From assembly GCA_019058275.1 (NCBI GenBank), contig JAHLVW010000057.1:1-63040 (forward strand): a stretch of DNA of 63,040 bases. Direction: 5' to 3'. The notes under the pieces are model-generated. The model did not search any database and was not told the DNA's origin. It saw only the letters and a program-made list of their open reading frames with translations. The translations under genes were made by a program, and so were the position numbers. Shown here piece after piece: positions 27,692 to 34,969 of the stretch; within the stretch, counting starts at the first letter, position 1; every line of letters begins with the position of its first letter. Origin of the DNA: Candidatus Heimdallarchaeota archaeon (GTDB lineage Archaea > Asgardarchaeota > Heimdallarchaeia > JABLTI01).

Positions 27692-28441
27692 TTGTTGGAA
27701 GAAGGTTTCACTATAAGTAAAACAGAATTTATTGCATACTTGCATTGTTCATTTAAATTTTACATATTAAAGGAACTTAATAACGATGCGAAATCGGGAG
27801 CTACTTGGATAACTGATCTTACTGATCATAGACCAGATATACAAGAAGGTTTGAAATGGCATCAATGGTTTAATGATTTTTATAATAAATATGGAGAAGA
27901 TATACGTAATGGTGTTTATCCAATTATTAACGGAAAAGATGAAATTTTAAAAAAGAAATTCATCGATTTAGAGATAAAACGTTATAATAATTCTCCGCAG
28001 TTTTGGGAGCCTATTGGAACAGAGTTTATGCTTAATGATAATTATCTCAAAGGAAAAATTGATCGTATTGATAAAGTAAATGAACAAGGTCATTGTCGAA
28101 TTATTGAATATAAAAAGAATCCAGGGTTTTTTGATAAAGAAGAATTATTATTTTATACATTATTATTATCTAATACTCTTCCACACCCGGGGTTACCTGG
28201 AATCATACAAGTAACTCAGATAGGGACCTATTATTATAATATCGGAGAATTCAATATTGATAGTATTAGTCTTAATGAAAGACAAAAGTTTGAGCAATTT
28301 TTGCATAATATTCGGAAAGAAATGCTACAACCTAATCTAGCTAAAAATCAAAATTGTAATTTTAAACGTACAAATTGCTTATATCATGAAATTTGTCGTA
28401 GAATAAGGATAGAAAAAACAGATATTTTATCGGACTTCTAA
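27692..28441 (+). CDS. Cas4-like RecB-family nuclease with four-cysteine iron-sulfur site
   Basis: About 249 residues from TTG 27692; the start is uncertain (TTG 27683 or 27695 also fit) and is placed by the TATA box near 27660. RecB/PD-(D/E)xK motifs are in order: His57 (GLKWHQW), Asp124 (GKIDRID), Glu139-x-Lys141 (IIEYKK). One cysteine lies near the N-terminus (Cys19, AYLHCSF) and three at the C-terminus (Cys222, 229, 235), the arrangement that holds the 4Fe-4S cluster in Cas4/AddB-type nucleases. Cas4 trims DNA ends before Cas1 integrates them, so the divergent pairing with a Cas1-like gene is meaningful. Lacking Cas2, effectors or a repeat array, this is not a normal CRISPR locus. Confidence 0.72.
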   Translation: MLEEGFTISKTEFIAYLHCSFKFYILKELNNDAKSGATWITDLTDHRPDIQEGLKWHQWFNDFYNKYGEDIRNGVYPIINGKDEILKKKFIDLEIKRYNNSPQFWEPIGTEFMLNDNYLKGKIDRIDKVNEQGHCRIIEYKKNPGFFDKEELLFYTLLLSNTLPHPGLPGIIQVTQIGTYYYNIGEFNIDSISLNERQKFEQFLHNIRKEMLQPNLAKNQNCNFKRTNCLYHEICRRIRIEKTDILSDF

Positions 28442-28550
28442 GGTTTGACGAATTTTTCATACAAACTATAACATGATTAAATGTTTTTCATAAAGATAAA
28501 AAATCGGACTTTGTTGGTTTTTCTACCAATAAAGATATTTTATCGGACTT
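28421..28550 (+). repeat. Three direct repeats at the end of the Cas4-like gene
   Basis: A 17-base motif ending ATCGGACTT occurs at 28421-28437, 28495-28511 and 28534-28550. The first and third are identical (GATATTTTATCGGACTT); the second differs at three adjacent bases. Spacings are 74 and 39 bases. The first overlaps the stop region of the Cas4-like ORF. They could be element ends, integrase sites or regulator sites; three copies are too few and too short to call a CRISPR array. The rest of this 240-base gap shows only a small GGTG/CACC hairpin near 28618. Confidence 0.55.
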
Positions 28551-28681
28551 TCGAAAAAGTTAGCAAGGTTAAGAATGTGAAAAAATCGATCTAGGAGTGT
28601 AAGAAAAGGAAAAAAGTGGTGGAAACACCTCCCTCATATATTATAAGGTTCTTTGTAGAGCTTTCTAAAGCAAAATCACAA

Positions 28682-30328
28682 TCACTTGAGTAGCTCATTT
28701 TTCCATTTTTTCCGTAAAAGTGTAAATTGCTCAGCATTGATGATTTGTTCTTCTGGTTGATACATAATAAATGTTCTAAGATATTTTGCCAAAAGGTGAT
28801 TAACGAATCTAACTCCTTTTACAAGTGTAGCAAAATTATCATAGAATAATTGAGAAACTTCTTGACCATTATCACAAATATTGACATATTTTTCACGTGG
28901 TTCGAGATAAGGTAGAAGCTCAAGCAATTTGGAAGTAGGTTGTAATGGCAATTTAAGAGGTTTAGAAGTTGAAATTTGAAATGTTATATGTTTATAATGC
29001 TCTGCTAAAATTTGCATAACGGAAGAATTTTGTTCAAGATTAGTATTAACAATTTTTTGAAAAAGCGTTATTGGAGTTGCATGCTTATTTTTCTCATAAT
29101 TGGAATAACTGCTTTGAGAAAGCTGTAATAATTTTCGCATTTCAGTATAACTTCGATTATTACGAATAGATATGAGATAATCATCTAATCCTAAAACCGT
29201 TATACCTATGAGTTTTGTAAAGTCAAAATAACCATCAGAGGTGAGAGTTTGGTTATTAATTCCTTTGAATTTGGTAGAATATCTTCTGCGTTGAATTAAC
29301 TGATAAAAATCTTGCATTTTCTTGGGATTTAAAACACCAATCAAATTTGCATAAGCACTTGTATATTTAATCGGTAAAGAAATTAAATAAGGGCCAGAAT
29401 TTAACTGGGTTTTTTTTGTTTTAATATTATATTCCTGCAAATAGTGTTGAAAATCCTCAATATATTTTTCACTCGCACTACAAAAATTAATTCCTTTCTT
29501 AAAAGAGCCATCTGCATCCATAGCACCACGCCAGTATAGACTCCGGAAAGGTTCGCCGAAGTGCTTGAAAAGTAAGGGTTCTCGAAGGGAATCATATTTA
29601 GCACCTTGAATAGTGTGGTCTGTTAAAAAATTGAATAAACAGACAGCAGAAGAGGATCTGAGTTCGATATTCCATGCATTACCTGTTTTGAAAACTCGAC
29701 CAGCATCAGAAAACACTGAATCAAATAGTTTTGATAATAGCATAATATGTTCTTTCGTTTCATCAACAACTCGCAACCAATGTCTATGAAGATGACCATC
29801 ACCATTAATGACACCACAAAGATAAGCTAATTTTGGGGAAAGTACAATCGGGATAGAATAACGTTTTCCTCGAGCACTTTCAAAATACAAATACTCCGGA
29901 AAAGTAGCAGGAATTCCAATGTGAGCCCAAGCACAACGAACTAAAGGAAATGGCATAGCACCACGATTAATATAATATCGAATTGCAATGCGCCACTCAA
30001 GAATGCTCTTATTAACTGACTTGTAAAAATAGTTTCGAGCAACCTCAGAGATAAGAAGATCTTTCTCCTTAATTCGGTGTTTTTCTTCGTCTGTTAAAAC
30101 AAGGAAAGGGAACCGAGAAAGAATGCGATCGCTTGTTTTTTTCCTTACAAAATCAATACGATGAACAAGAATAGGAAACAGGTTTAAGGTTAAGGAATCC
30201 TGATCAAGGAAGATTTTATCAATCTGGTTTTTTTCAACTAACTTATTAGCAGTAATCCAATGAGGAAAATTAGTGCAATCTTTATCGTAAAGCAAGGGAT
30301 CTGTAGACCAATGAAGAGGATCCAGCAT
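28682..30328 (-). CDS. Free-standing LAGLIDADG-type homing endonuclease with a C-terminal HTH
   Basis: About 548 residues from ATG 30328, which has AGGAG eight bases upstream; the frame continues ten codons further. The two LAGLIDADG helices are visible as LAYLCGVINGDGH and LYWRGAMDADGS, each ending in the acidic cleavage residue, about 100 residues apart, as in monomeric homing endonucleases. An N-terminal domain of about 150 residues precedes them. A helix-turn-helix (EMRKLLQLSQSSYSNYEKNKH) follows, of the XRE type. No flanking intein splice sites (no N-terminal Cys, no HN end) are seen, so it is a free-standing enzyme, perhaps once spreading an intron or the island itself. Confidence 0.78.
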   Translation of the reverse strand: MLDPLHWSTDPLLYDKDCTNFPHWITANKLVEKNQIDKIFLDQDSLTLNLFPILVHRIDFVRKKTSDRILSRFPFLVLTDEEKHRIKEKDLLISEVARNYFYKSVNKSILEWRIAIRYYINRGAMPFPLVRCAWAHIGIPATFPEYLYFESARGKRYSIPIVLSPKLAYLCGVINGDGHLHRHWLRVVDETKEHIMLLSKLFDSVFSDAGRVFKTGNAWNIELRSSSAVCLFNFLTDHTIQGAKYDSLREPLLFKHFGEPFRSLYWRGAMDADGSFKKGINFCSASEKYIEDFQHYLQEYNIKTKKTQLNSGPYLISLPIKYTSAYANLIGVLNPKKMQDFYQLIQRRRYSTKFKGINNQTLTSDGYFDFTKLIGITVLGLDDYLISIRNNRSYTEMRKLLQLSQSSYSNYEKNKHATPITLFQKIVNTNLEQNSSVMQILAEHYKHITFQISTSKPLKLPLQPTSKLLELLPYLEPREKYVNICDNGQEVSQLFYDNFATLVKGVRFVNHLLAKYLRTFIMYQPEEQIINAEQFTLLRKKWKNELLK

Positions 30329-30500
30329 AGTAATACTCCTACAAGTAATAGTTCTCAAGAATATTCATAAATTCTGCTTTGAAAAACTGTACAAGTAACT
30401 AATTTTTCAACTAATTAATTAAGCTAATGATTAATACTTTCAGTGACCACTATAAATAATAACTATATAATGAGCTAAATATATTACTATACGAGATAAA

Positions 30501-32675
30501 ATGGAAATTAAAAAAATAAATCCTTCAAGGAAAATACTTTATCAAGCTAAGAAACCAAAAAGAGGAACGTTTTATCAAATTTATACAAATGGTACTTTAG
30601 AGTTTATGGGAGGAATAACTACTAAAAATCAAATTCATATTTCAAATGATATAAGAAAATGGAAAAGATTACCTAGTGAAAAGAATAAAGATTCACTTAT
30701 TGTAAAGGTGACTTACTATTTTATTAACTGTTTAGAAGAAGAAGAACAGATTTCATGTCAATCAGAAATTATTCATAATGGTTATGGAATATATTTACAA
30801 CCGTTGAATACAGATTTGAATTATACAAAGATATTAGCAAAATTAAAAGAAAGAAAAATAACTTCTTGTAGTATTCCAGGAATGATAAATGGTAAAGAAC
30901 AGCTAGAATCAACAGAATATTTTATCAAAAGCTCTAATTTAAGAGAAAAATGTGAAATTCCAGCAATTGAGAACCTTATTCCATTAGTAAATGGGGGGTA
31001 TCAAGAGTCAGAATTTTCTATATATAAAAGTAAAACCGAACAAATTTATATCAAACAAATAGGGAGGATAGATCATTGGGGACAATTTCGCTTATCAGCT
31101 GACTTGTTCAGATATTTCCAAGATTGGGAGGAAATACCCAATTTCGTTTGTTCAAAAGAGCAAGCTGAAGAATATTTTATACCATCAAGTGTGCATAAAC
31201 GAAAAACTGGCAAGAGAACCAAGAACCTTAATTTTCCGATTTATGAAGAACCACAAAGAATAGAAGTTCTTTTTACTAATCCATCATTAACTCTAACTAA
31301 TGAAGCAAAAAAAACAATTAATTTTAAAAAACAATTAATTAAAAATAATTTTCCGATAATTTCTTTAAAAATAAATGCAAGAACAAAAGAGACACATATT
31401 GACAAGAATTTTGAGAGAAAATGTATAGAAATTTTCCAAAAATTGAACAAAAAAATACCTAAAGCAACATTAGCAACAGAAGTTGACCTATTTATTGATT
31501 CTAATTATAATACTACAGGTAATAAGAAATGTTTTGATATAGTCTTTTATGTACCGCTATTTAATAGTGAAATGACATTAATACTCTCCGAAATCCGTAC
31601 TAGTCAAAAACATTCTAAGTATCTAAATACTAGCGGAATAGCAGAACTTTTTCATGTAAAAAATATTATACAAAGCCATTATTTTATACCAAACATTTTC
31701 TTAAATAGAGAATTATTCAACCCGCATAATATCGATGTTACAAGGTTATTTAGTCATACAATAGGTATACCCATTATTAATAAAAAATCTATAATGCAAT
31801 ATTATATTGAACCACTAAGATTATTGACGTATTTATCAAATTTTAAAGGAAAAGAAAAACAAACTACATCATCCAACAAAATGATTCATCCATTTACTCA
31901 TTCTTTAGTAGATAATAATGACTATTATGCTCAAGCATTTGATATTTTACAACTAAAAGATCAAAAACAGACATGTAACTCATTCAAACATTATTTGTTA
32001 TTTATGGGGATAAGAGAAAAAGAGTTTTCATTAATTGGAAGAGAATATATCACTAAACAGGAAATTACTTCAATCATCCGGTACTTAAAACAACAAAGAA
32101 AAACTAGGCTGTCAACAGAAGAAAAAGGAGCTTTATTATTAATACATAATTTATTAATAAAGCAAAATTCTTTTGCTTATCTAAGCTCATTAGAAAAAAA
32201 AGAGAGAAATAATGATATAGACCTGCTTCTAAAAAATAAAAAATTAATTGAAAAATCATTACCAATAAATGTAAAGTTATTAGGTTTTCATAAATCAAAT
32301 AGCAAAGGGGGAAATTTTGAAAGAGAAATTAGGAGAAATTATGAAGATTTCGGATATGAAGTAATATCAAACTTGCTTATTTCATGTGGGGGACAGCTAT
32401 TCGAAATAGATAATCTGGTTATTAGTAAAACTGGTTTAAGAATAATAAGCTGTAAAGATCATTCCCAATATACACCTTATGATATTTTAGTAAATCATAT
32501 TCGGAATTATGCAAACATCTTAGAATTAAATAATTTTCTACTAGGAAACCAAAAGGCAATTTTATACATCAAAGTAAGAAAAGAGTATGCTAACCAATTG
32601 AAAGAAAAATACGAAATAGAAGATTGGACAAAAAATGTCCAGATAAAAATTTTAAAAGCCAAATTAAGTGTCTGA
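30501..32675 (+). CDS. Large protein with C-terminal restriction-endonuclease-like (Mrr/NERD-type) domain
   Basis: A 724-residue, very AT-rich gene whose first 580 residues I cannot assign. The C-terminal 130 residues fit a PD-(D/E)xK nuclease of the Mrr/NERD/Card1 style: GGNFEREI helix with Glu, YEVISNLLI, then FEIDNLVI (Asp), and IISCKDH with the catalytic Lys, followed by a helix. The middle contains another strand-rich part (about 335-400) with an EIRTSQKHSKYLN segment that could be a second nuclease-like core. It could be a defence nuclease or an element-encoded DNA-processing enzyme. It stands alone, 12 bases before tRNA-Arg, which is on the other strand. Confidence 0.55.
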   Translation: MEIKKINPSRKILYQAKKPKRGTFYQIYTNGTLEFMGGITTKNQIHISNDIRKWKRLPSEKNKDSLIVKVTYYFINCLEEEEQISCQSEIIHNGYGIYLQPLNTDLNYTKILAKLKERKITSCSIPGMINGKEQLESTEYFIKSSNLREKCEIPAIENLIPLVNGGYQESEFSIYKSKTEQIYIKQIGRIDHWGQFRLSADLFRYFQDWEEIPNFVCSKEQAEEYFIPSSVHKRKTGKRTKNLNFPIYEEPQRIEVLFTNPSLTLTNEAKKTINFKKQLIKNNFPIISLKINARTKETHIDKNFERKCIEIFQKLNKKIPKATLATEVDLFIDSNYNTTGNKKCFDIVFYVPLFNSEMTLILSEIRTSQKHSKYLNTSGIAELFHVKNIIQSHYFIPNIFLNRELFNPHNIDVTRLFSHTIGIPIINKKSIMQYYIEPLRLLTYLSNFKGKEKQTTSSNKMIHPFTHSLVDNNDYYAQAFDILQLKDQKQTCNSFKHYLLFMGIREKEFSLIGREYITKQEITSIIRYLKQQRKTRLSTEEKGALLLIHNLLIKQNSFAYLSSLEKKERNNDIDLLLKNKKLIEKSLPINVKLLGFHKSNSKGGNFEREIRRNYEDFGYEVISNLLISCGGQLFEIDNLVISKTGLRIISCKDHSQYTPYDILVNHIRNYANILELNNFLLGNQKAILYIKVRKEYANQLKEKYEIEDWTKNVQIKILKAKLSV

Positions 32676-32686
32676 AAAGTAAATGG

Positions 32687-32822
32687 CGAGTCTGGAGGGA
32701 TTTGTTCCAACAGAAGTCGCAATTTCTGTAGATTGAACCCTCGGCCTGCTACAACTCCCGAATTTGCCTTAGCAAAATTCGTTTAGAAGGCAGCCGCGCT
32801 GTCCTAGCTGCGCCACAGACTC
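32687..32822 (-). tRNA. tRNA-Arg(UCU) with two introns, one in the T-loop
   Basis: The minus strand folds as a complete tRNA: acceptor GAGTCTG/CAGACTC, D-stem GCGC/GCGC, anticodon stem GCTGC/GTAGC with loop CTTCTAA (anticodon TCT), variable AGGCC, T-stem GAGGG/CCCTC and discriminator G; no CCA is encoded. Two introns interrupt it. One of about 30 bases lies at position 37/38 or 38/39 of the anticodon loop. A second of 31 bases splits the T-loop after TTCAA. At the second, GTTC pairs with GAAC as a four-pair helix with three-base bulges AAT and AAA, the canonical bulge-helix-bulge, and cutting after each second bulge base restores TTCAAAT exactly. The mature length is 75. Confidence 0.9.
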
Positions 32823-33107
32823 ATCATTTTGTATTTGCTTTTTCTAGGTTTTAGTTTAAAATTGTTACTATTATAAGCGGAATTTGTTTCATTTAGAAAG
32901 TAATTAAATATTATGTCTATTAAATATAAAAGTTAAAGATTCAATAATTAGGGGTGGAGGGGTAATTTTCGCTTGGATAAATCCCATCAGATTAATATTT
33001 TGTTCTTCAAATTAGTACCTTTATTTATTATATTCCGACTTAGAGAATTTTGGTGTTTTTAATAAAAAATACTCAAAGTAAGATAAGGAGAATAACTTGA
33101 TGAAAAA

Positions 33108-33830
33108 GTGAGAAAGATGAAAAGCGAAAGAACAAAATTACAAGAGAATGAGAACTATCGAGGAGTTTTTTCTGGAACTTTTAAAAGATTCGGAGAGAAA
33201 AGAGGATACAATGGATATCCTGAAACAACGGTTTTGCTGGTGAATATACAAGATAGAGACGGGACTATTGTAGGTGACCACCTTTGGTTTAATTACACTA
33301 AAGGATTCAAAGAATTAGGTGAACTAAAAGTTGGTGACATAATTCAATTTGATGCAAGAGTGAAGAAGTACTACAAAGGTTATCAAGGATATCGTGAAGA
33401 TGTTCCTAGAAGTCAGAAACGGGATTACAAACTAAGTCATCCAACAAAGATGTCTATTATTGGAATTAATTATGACTTTCTTGAAGAATTAAAGAAAAAG
33501 CAAGAACTTGAAGAACAACGTGAAAAATATGAAGCACTTAATAAAAAGATCTATAGATATTTGATAAGTAAGTTCTTGGTTAAAAATAAAAGTAATGTGT
33601 CTTGTCATTTAGTTTACATACTTAGTAAGAAAGAAATCTGTTATACCGTTGTGGATTACAATGGAGAATTAGAATCCTTGTCAAGTGATGAACTTGATGA
33701 GTTACTTCTTAGAATTAAAAATAAGATAAGAAGTGTGATTGTTGGTTTTGATATAATAAGTTTCAAAACAGATTGGTTTTTTGATAAAAAAAGGAGAAAG
33801 AAGTTGCTATTTAGGTTATCTTTACACTAG
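33108..33830 (+). CDS. OB-fold-like nucleic-acid-binding protein, unknown function
   Basis: A 240-residue protein. The first 115 residues are strand-rich (YRGVFSGTFKRFGEK, TVLLVNIQDRDG, HLWFNYTKGFKELGELKVGDIIQFDARV), the style of an OB-fold or single-strand-binding domain; the LKVGDIIQFDA turn is typical. A charged helix (about 122-150) and a second small domain follow. GTG 33108 is the ORF start; ATG 33117 is also possible, and AAGGAG lies 18-27 bases upstream. The stop codon at 33828-33830 falls directly before the tRNA 3' fragment at 33842, so the gene fills the right end of the 13.6-kb insertion. Function is open. Confidence 0.55.
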   Translation: MRKMKSERTKLQENENYRGVFSGTFKRFGEKRGYNGYPETTVLLVNIQDRDGTIVGDHLWFNYTKGFKELGELKVGDIIQFDARVKKYYKGYQGYREDVPRSQKRDYKLSHPTKMSIIGINYDFLEELKKKQELEEQREKYEALNKKIYRYLISKFLVKNKSNVSCHLVYILSKKEICYTVVDYNGELESLSSDELDELLLRIKNKIRSVIVGFDIISFKTDWFFDKKRRKKLLFRLSLH

Positions 33831-33841
33831 AACCTTCCTAG

Positions 33842-33875
33842 AAGGTCGTGGGTTCAAATCCCACCGGGCCTGCCA
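33842..33875 (+). repeat. tRNA 3'-half copy A (candidate attachment site)
   Basis: The sequence runs from the variable region (GGTC) through T-stem GTGGG, loop TTCAAAT, CCCAC, acceptor CGGGCCT, G73 and encoded CCA. It has no 5' half nearby. CGGGCCT pairs without mismatch with AGGCCCG at 20222. Just before it CTAGAAC and CTAGAAG form a short direct repeat (33827-33844), and ACCTTC/GAAGGT a palindrome. It is the best preserved of four copies and probably marks the right end of the insertion that split the tRNA. Confidence 0.8.
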
Positions 33876-33944
33876 TTTGTTTTTGTTCTTAATGATTAAT
33901 AGATTTTGGTGGTGAAATCATGGTGTTAATTTTATTTGACATAT

Positions 33945-34018
33945 GTTAAAAATATTTAACAAACAAAATTTTTATAAGTAATGTTAAAATAATTTTACAC
34001 ATGTTAAAAATATTTAAC
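33945..34018. promoter_or_regulatory. Three operator-like boxes at the MNT/HEPN promoter
   Basis: GTTAAAAATATTTAAC occurs at 33945-33960 and again at 34003-34018, and a variant GTTAAAATAATTTTAC at 33983-33998. Each is an inverted repeat of GTTAAA/TTTAAC around an AT core. They surround a TATA-like TTTTTATAAG (33969-33978), and the last overlaps the first codons of the antitoxin gene. This is the layout expected for self-repression by the winged-helix antitoxin. Confidence 0.55.
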
Positions 34019-34513
34019 GATTTGAGTCCTTTTTTTGAGGATAATTATAGACGGATAAATATTAGAGAATACGCAAGAATATTAAAAATAAGTCCTCCTT
34101 CTGCTTCAAAGACGTTAAAAGCATTTGCAAAAGAGGGCTTACTAGTTTTAGAAGAAGATAAGAATTACTTGAATTTCTCCACAAATAAAGTCAGTAATCT
34201 ATTTCTTCATCTCTCAAGATTATACTGGTTTCAAACATTTGATGAAATTGGTTTTCTCGATTATCTTGAAAAGGAATTAATTGCCCCTACAATTATCTTA
34301 TTTGGTTCCTTTGCTAAAGCTGAAGTGAGAAAACAATCAGACATCGATATAGCAATTTTTTCTGATTTGCAAAACGAGCTCAATTTTGATGTTTTCGAAC
34401 AAAAACTTCAAAGAAAGATACAGCAGTTTAGATTTGAAAGTAGAGACAAAGTTCCAACTCAAGAGCTCTTAAACAATATACTAAGTGGATTTATTTTAAT
34501 GGGAGGATGGTAA
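34001..34513 (+). CDS. Winged-helix MNT nucleotidyltransferase, antitoxin of a HEPN/MNT pair
   Basis: A 170-residue fusion. Residues about 15-60 form a winged helix (REYARILKISPPSASKTLKAFAKEG), and residues 95-165 a minimal nucleotidyltransferase with GSFAKAEVRKQSDIDI: Gly102-Ser103 and the metal-binding Asp114 and Asp116. In HEPN/MNT systems the MNT protein AMP-modifies and silences the HEPN toxin. The winged helix makes it a likely autorepressor through the three boxes at its promoter. The HEPN gene starts one base after its stop. The pair lies between tRNA fragments A and B, in the opposite orientation to the next two toxin-antitoxin pairs. Confidence 0.85.
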   Translation: MLKIFNDLSPFFEDNYRRINIREYARILKISPPSASKTLKAFAKEGLLVLEEDKNYLNFSTNKVSNLFLHLSRLYWFQTFDEIGFLDYLEKELIAPTIILFGSFAKAEVRKQSDIDIAIFSDLQNELNFDVFEQKLQRKIQQFRFESRDKVPTQELLNNILSGFILMGGW

Positions 34514-34514
34514 A

Positions 34515-34922
34515 TTGGATTGGAAAGCCTGTCAGAGATCTAGTTTAGTTAAAACTATTAAAGTTGATTCTAATCTTATAAAGTCTCTTGTAAAAGAATC
34601 TGCTAAGAAATTAAGAACTCAGAATCAAATTTTGCTAAGTGATGAATCTGCTTCCTCCAAAATAACTTTAGCTTATGATGCTGTTAGAATGGTTTTAGAC
34701 GCAGTAGCAATAAAATGTGGTTATAAAATATATAACCACGAATGTTTTAGAGCATTCTTAAAGGAGGTTTTAAAAGAATCTTCTTTGGGAGATGAATTTG
34801 ATAAATACCGAAAAATAAGAAATGCTATTAATTATTATGGAAAAGAAGTCTTAGCTGTTGGTTCTGAAAAAATAATCTCCGAATTGATTGATTTTCATCG
34901 TAAAATAAGAAGATTTTTGTAA
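34515..34922 (+). CDS. HEPN-domain toxin-like protein
   Basis: A 135-residue all-helical protein placed directly behind an MNT gene, TTG start with GGGAGG upstream. The HEPN RNase motif Rx4-6H is recognisable at RNAINYYGKE, but the position of the catalytic His is Tyr107 (Arg102-x4-Tyr107), so RNase activity may be reduced or lost. The following Tyr/Gly region corresponds to where the MNT partner AMP-modifies its toxin in characterised pairs. The gene ends 16 bases before tRNA fragment B. The family call comes from the context and the motif together. Confidence 0.75.
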   Translation: MDWKACQRSSLVKTIKVDSNLIKSLVKESAKKLRTQNQILLSDESASSKITLAYDAVRMVLDAVAIKCGYKIYNHECFRAFLKEVLKESSLGDEFDKYRKIRNAINYYGKEVLAVGSEKIISELIDFHRKIRRFL

Positions 34923-34937
34923 AGGAAATCTTTTTTT

Positions 34938-34969
34938 GGTCCTGGGTTCAAATCCCTTTAAATTTGCTA
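34938..34969 (+). repeat. tRNA 3'-half copy B (decayed)
   Basis: GGTCCTGGGTTCAAATCCC matches the variable region and T-arm of copies A and D; the rest has decayed to an AT-rich stretch ending in TTGCTA where the others have TGCCA or TACCA. It lies between the HEPN stop and the vapC remnant, and the last codons and stop of vapC are read from it. Confidence 0.6.

Noticed and set aside
28421..28550. CRISPR array
   Set aside because: There are only three units of 17 bases with unequal spacing, the first lies in a coding end, and no Cas2 or leader is present. I kept it as direct repeats.
28682..30328. Intein or intein-containing gene
   Set aside because: The LAGLIDADG helices are present, but no splicing blocks (N-terminal Cys or Ser block A, C-terminal HN) or host exteins were found.
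20222..33875. Trans-spliced split tRNA as in Nanoarchaeum or Caldivirga
   Set aside because: Such genes carry complementary GC-rich stretches next to the two halves. The bases after 20249 and before 33842 are AT-rich and show no useful complementarity.
34527..34533. AAGCCTG as a 5' half for tRNA copy C
   Set aside because: It pairs with CAGGCTT, but it lies inside the HEPN coding sequence and no D-arm follows. A seven-base match is expected by chance.
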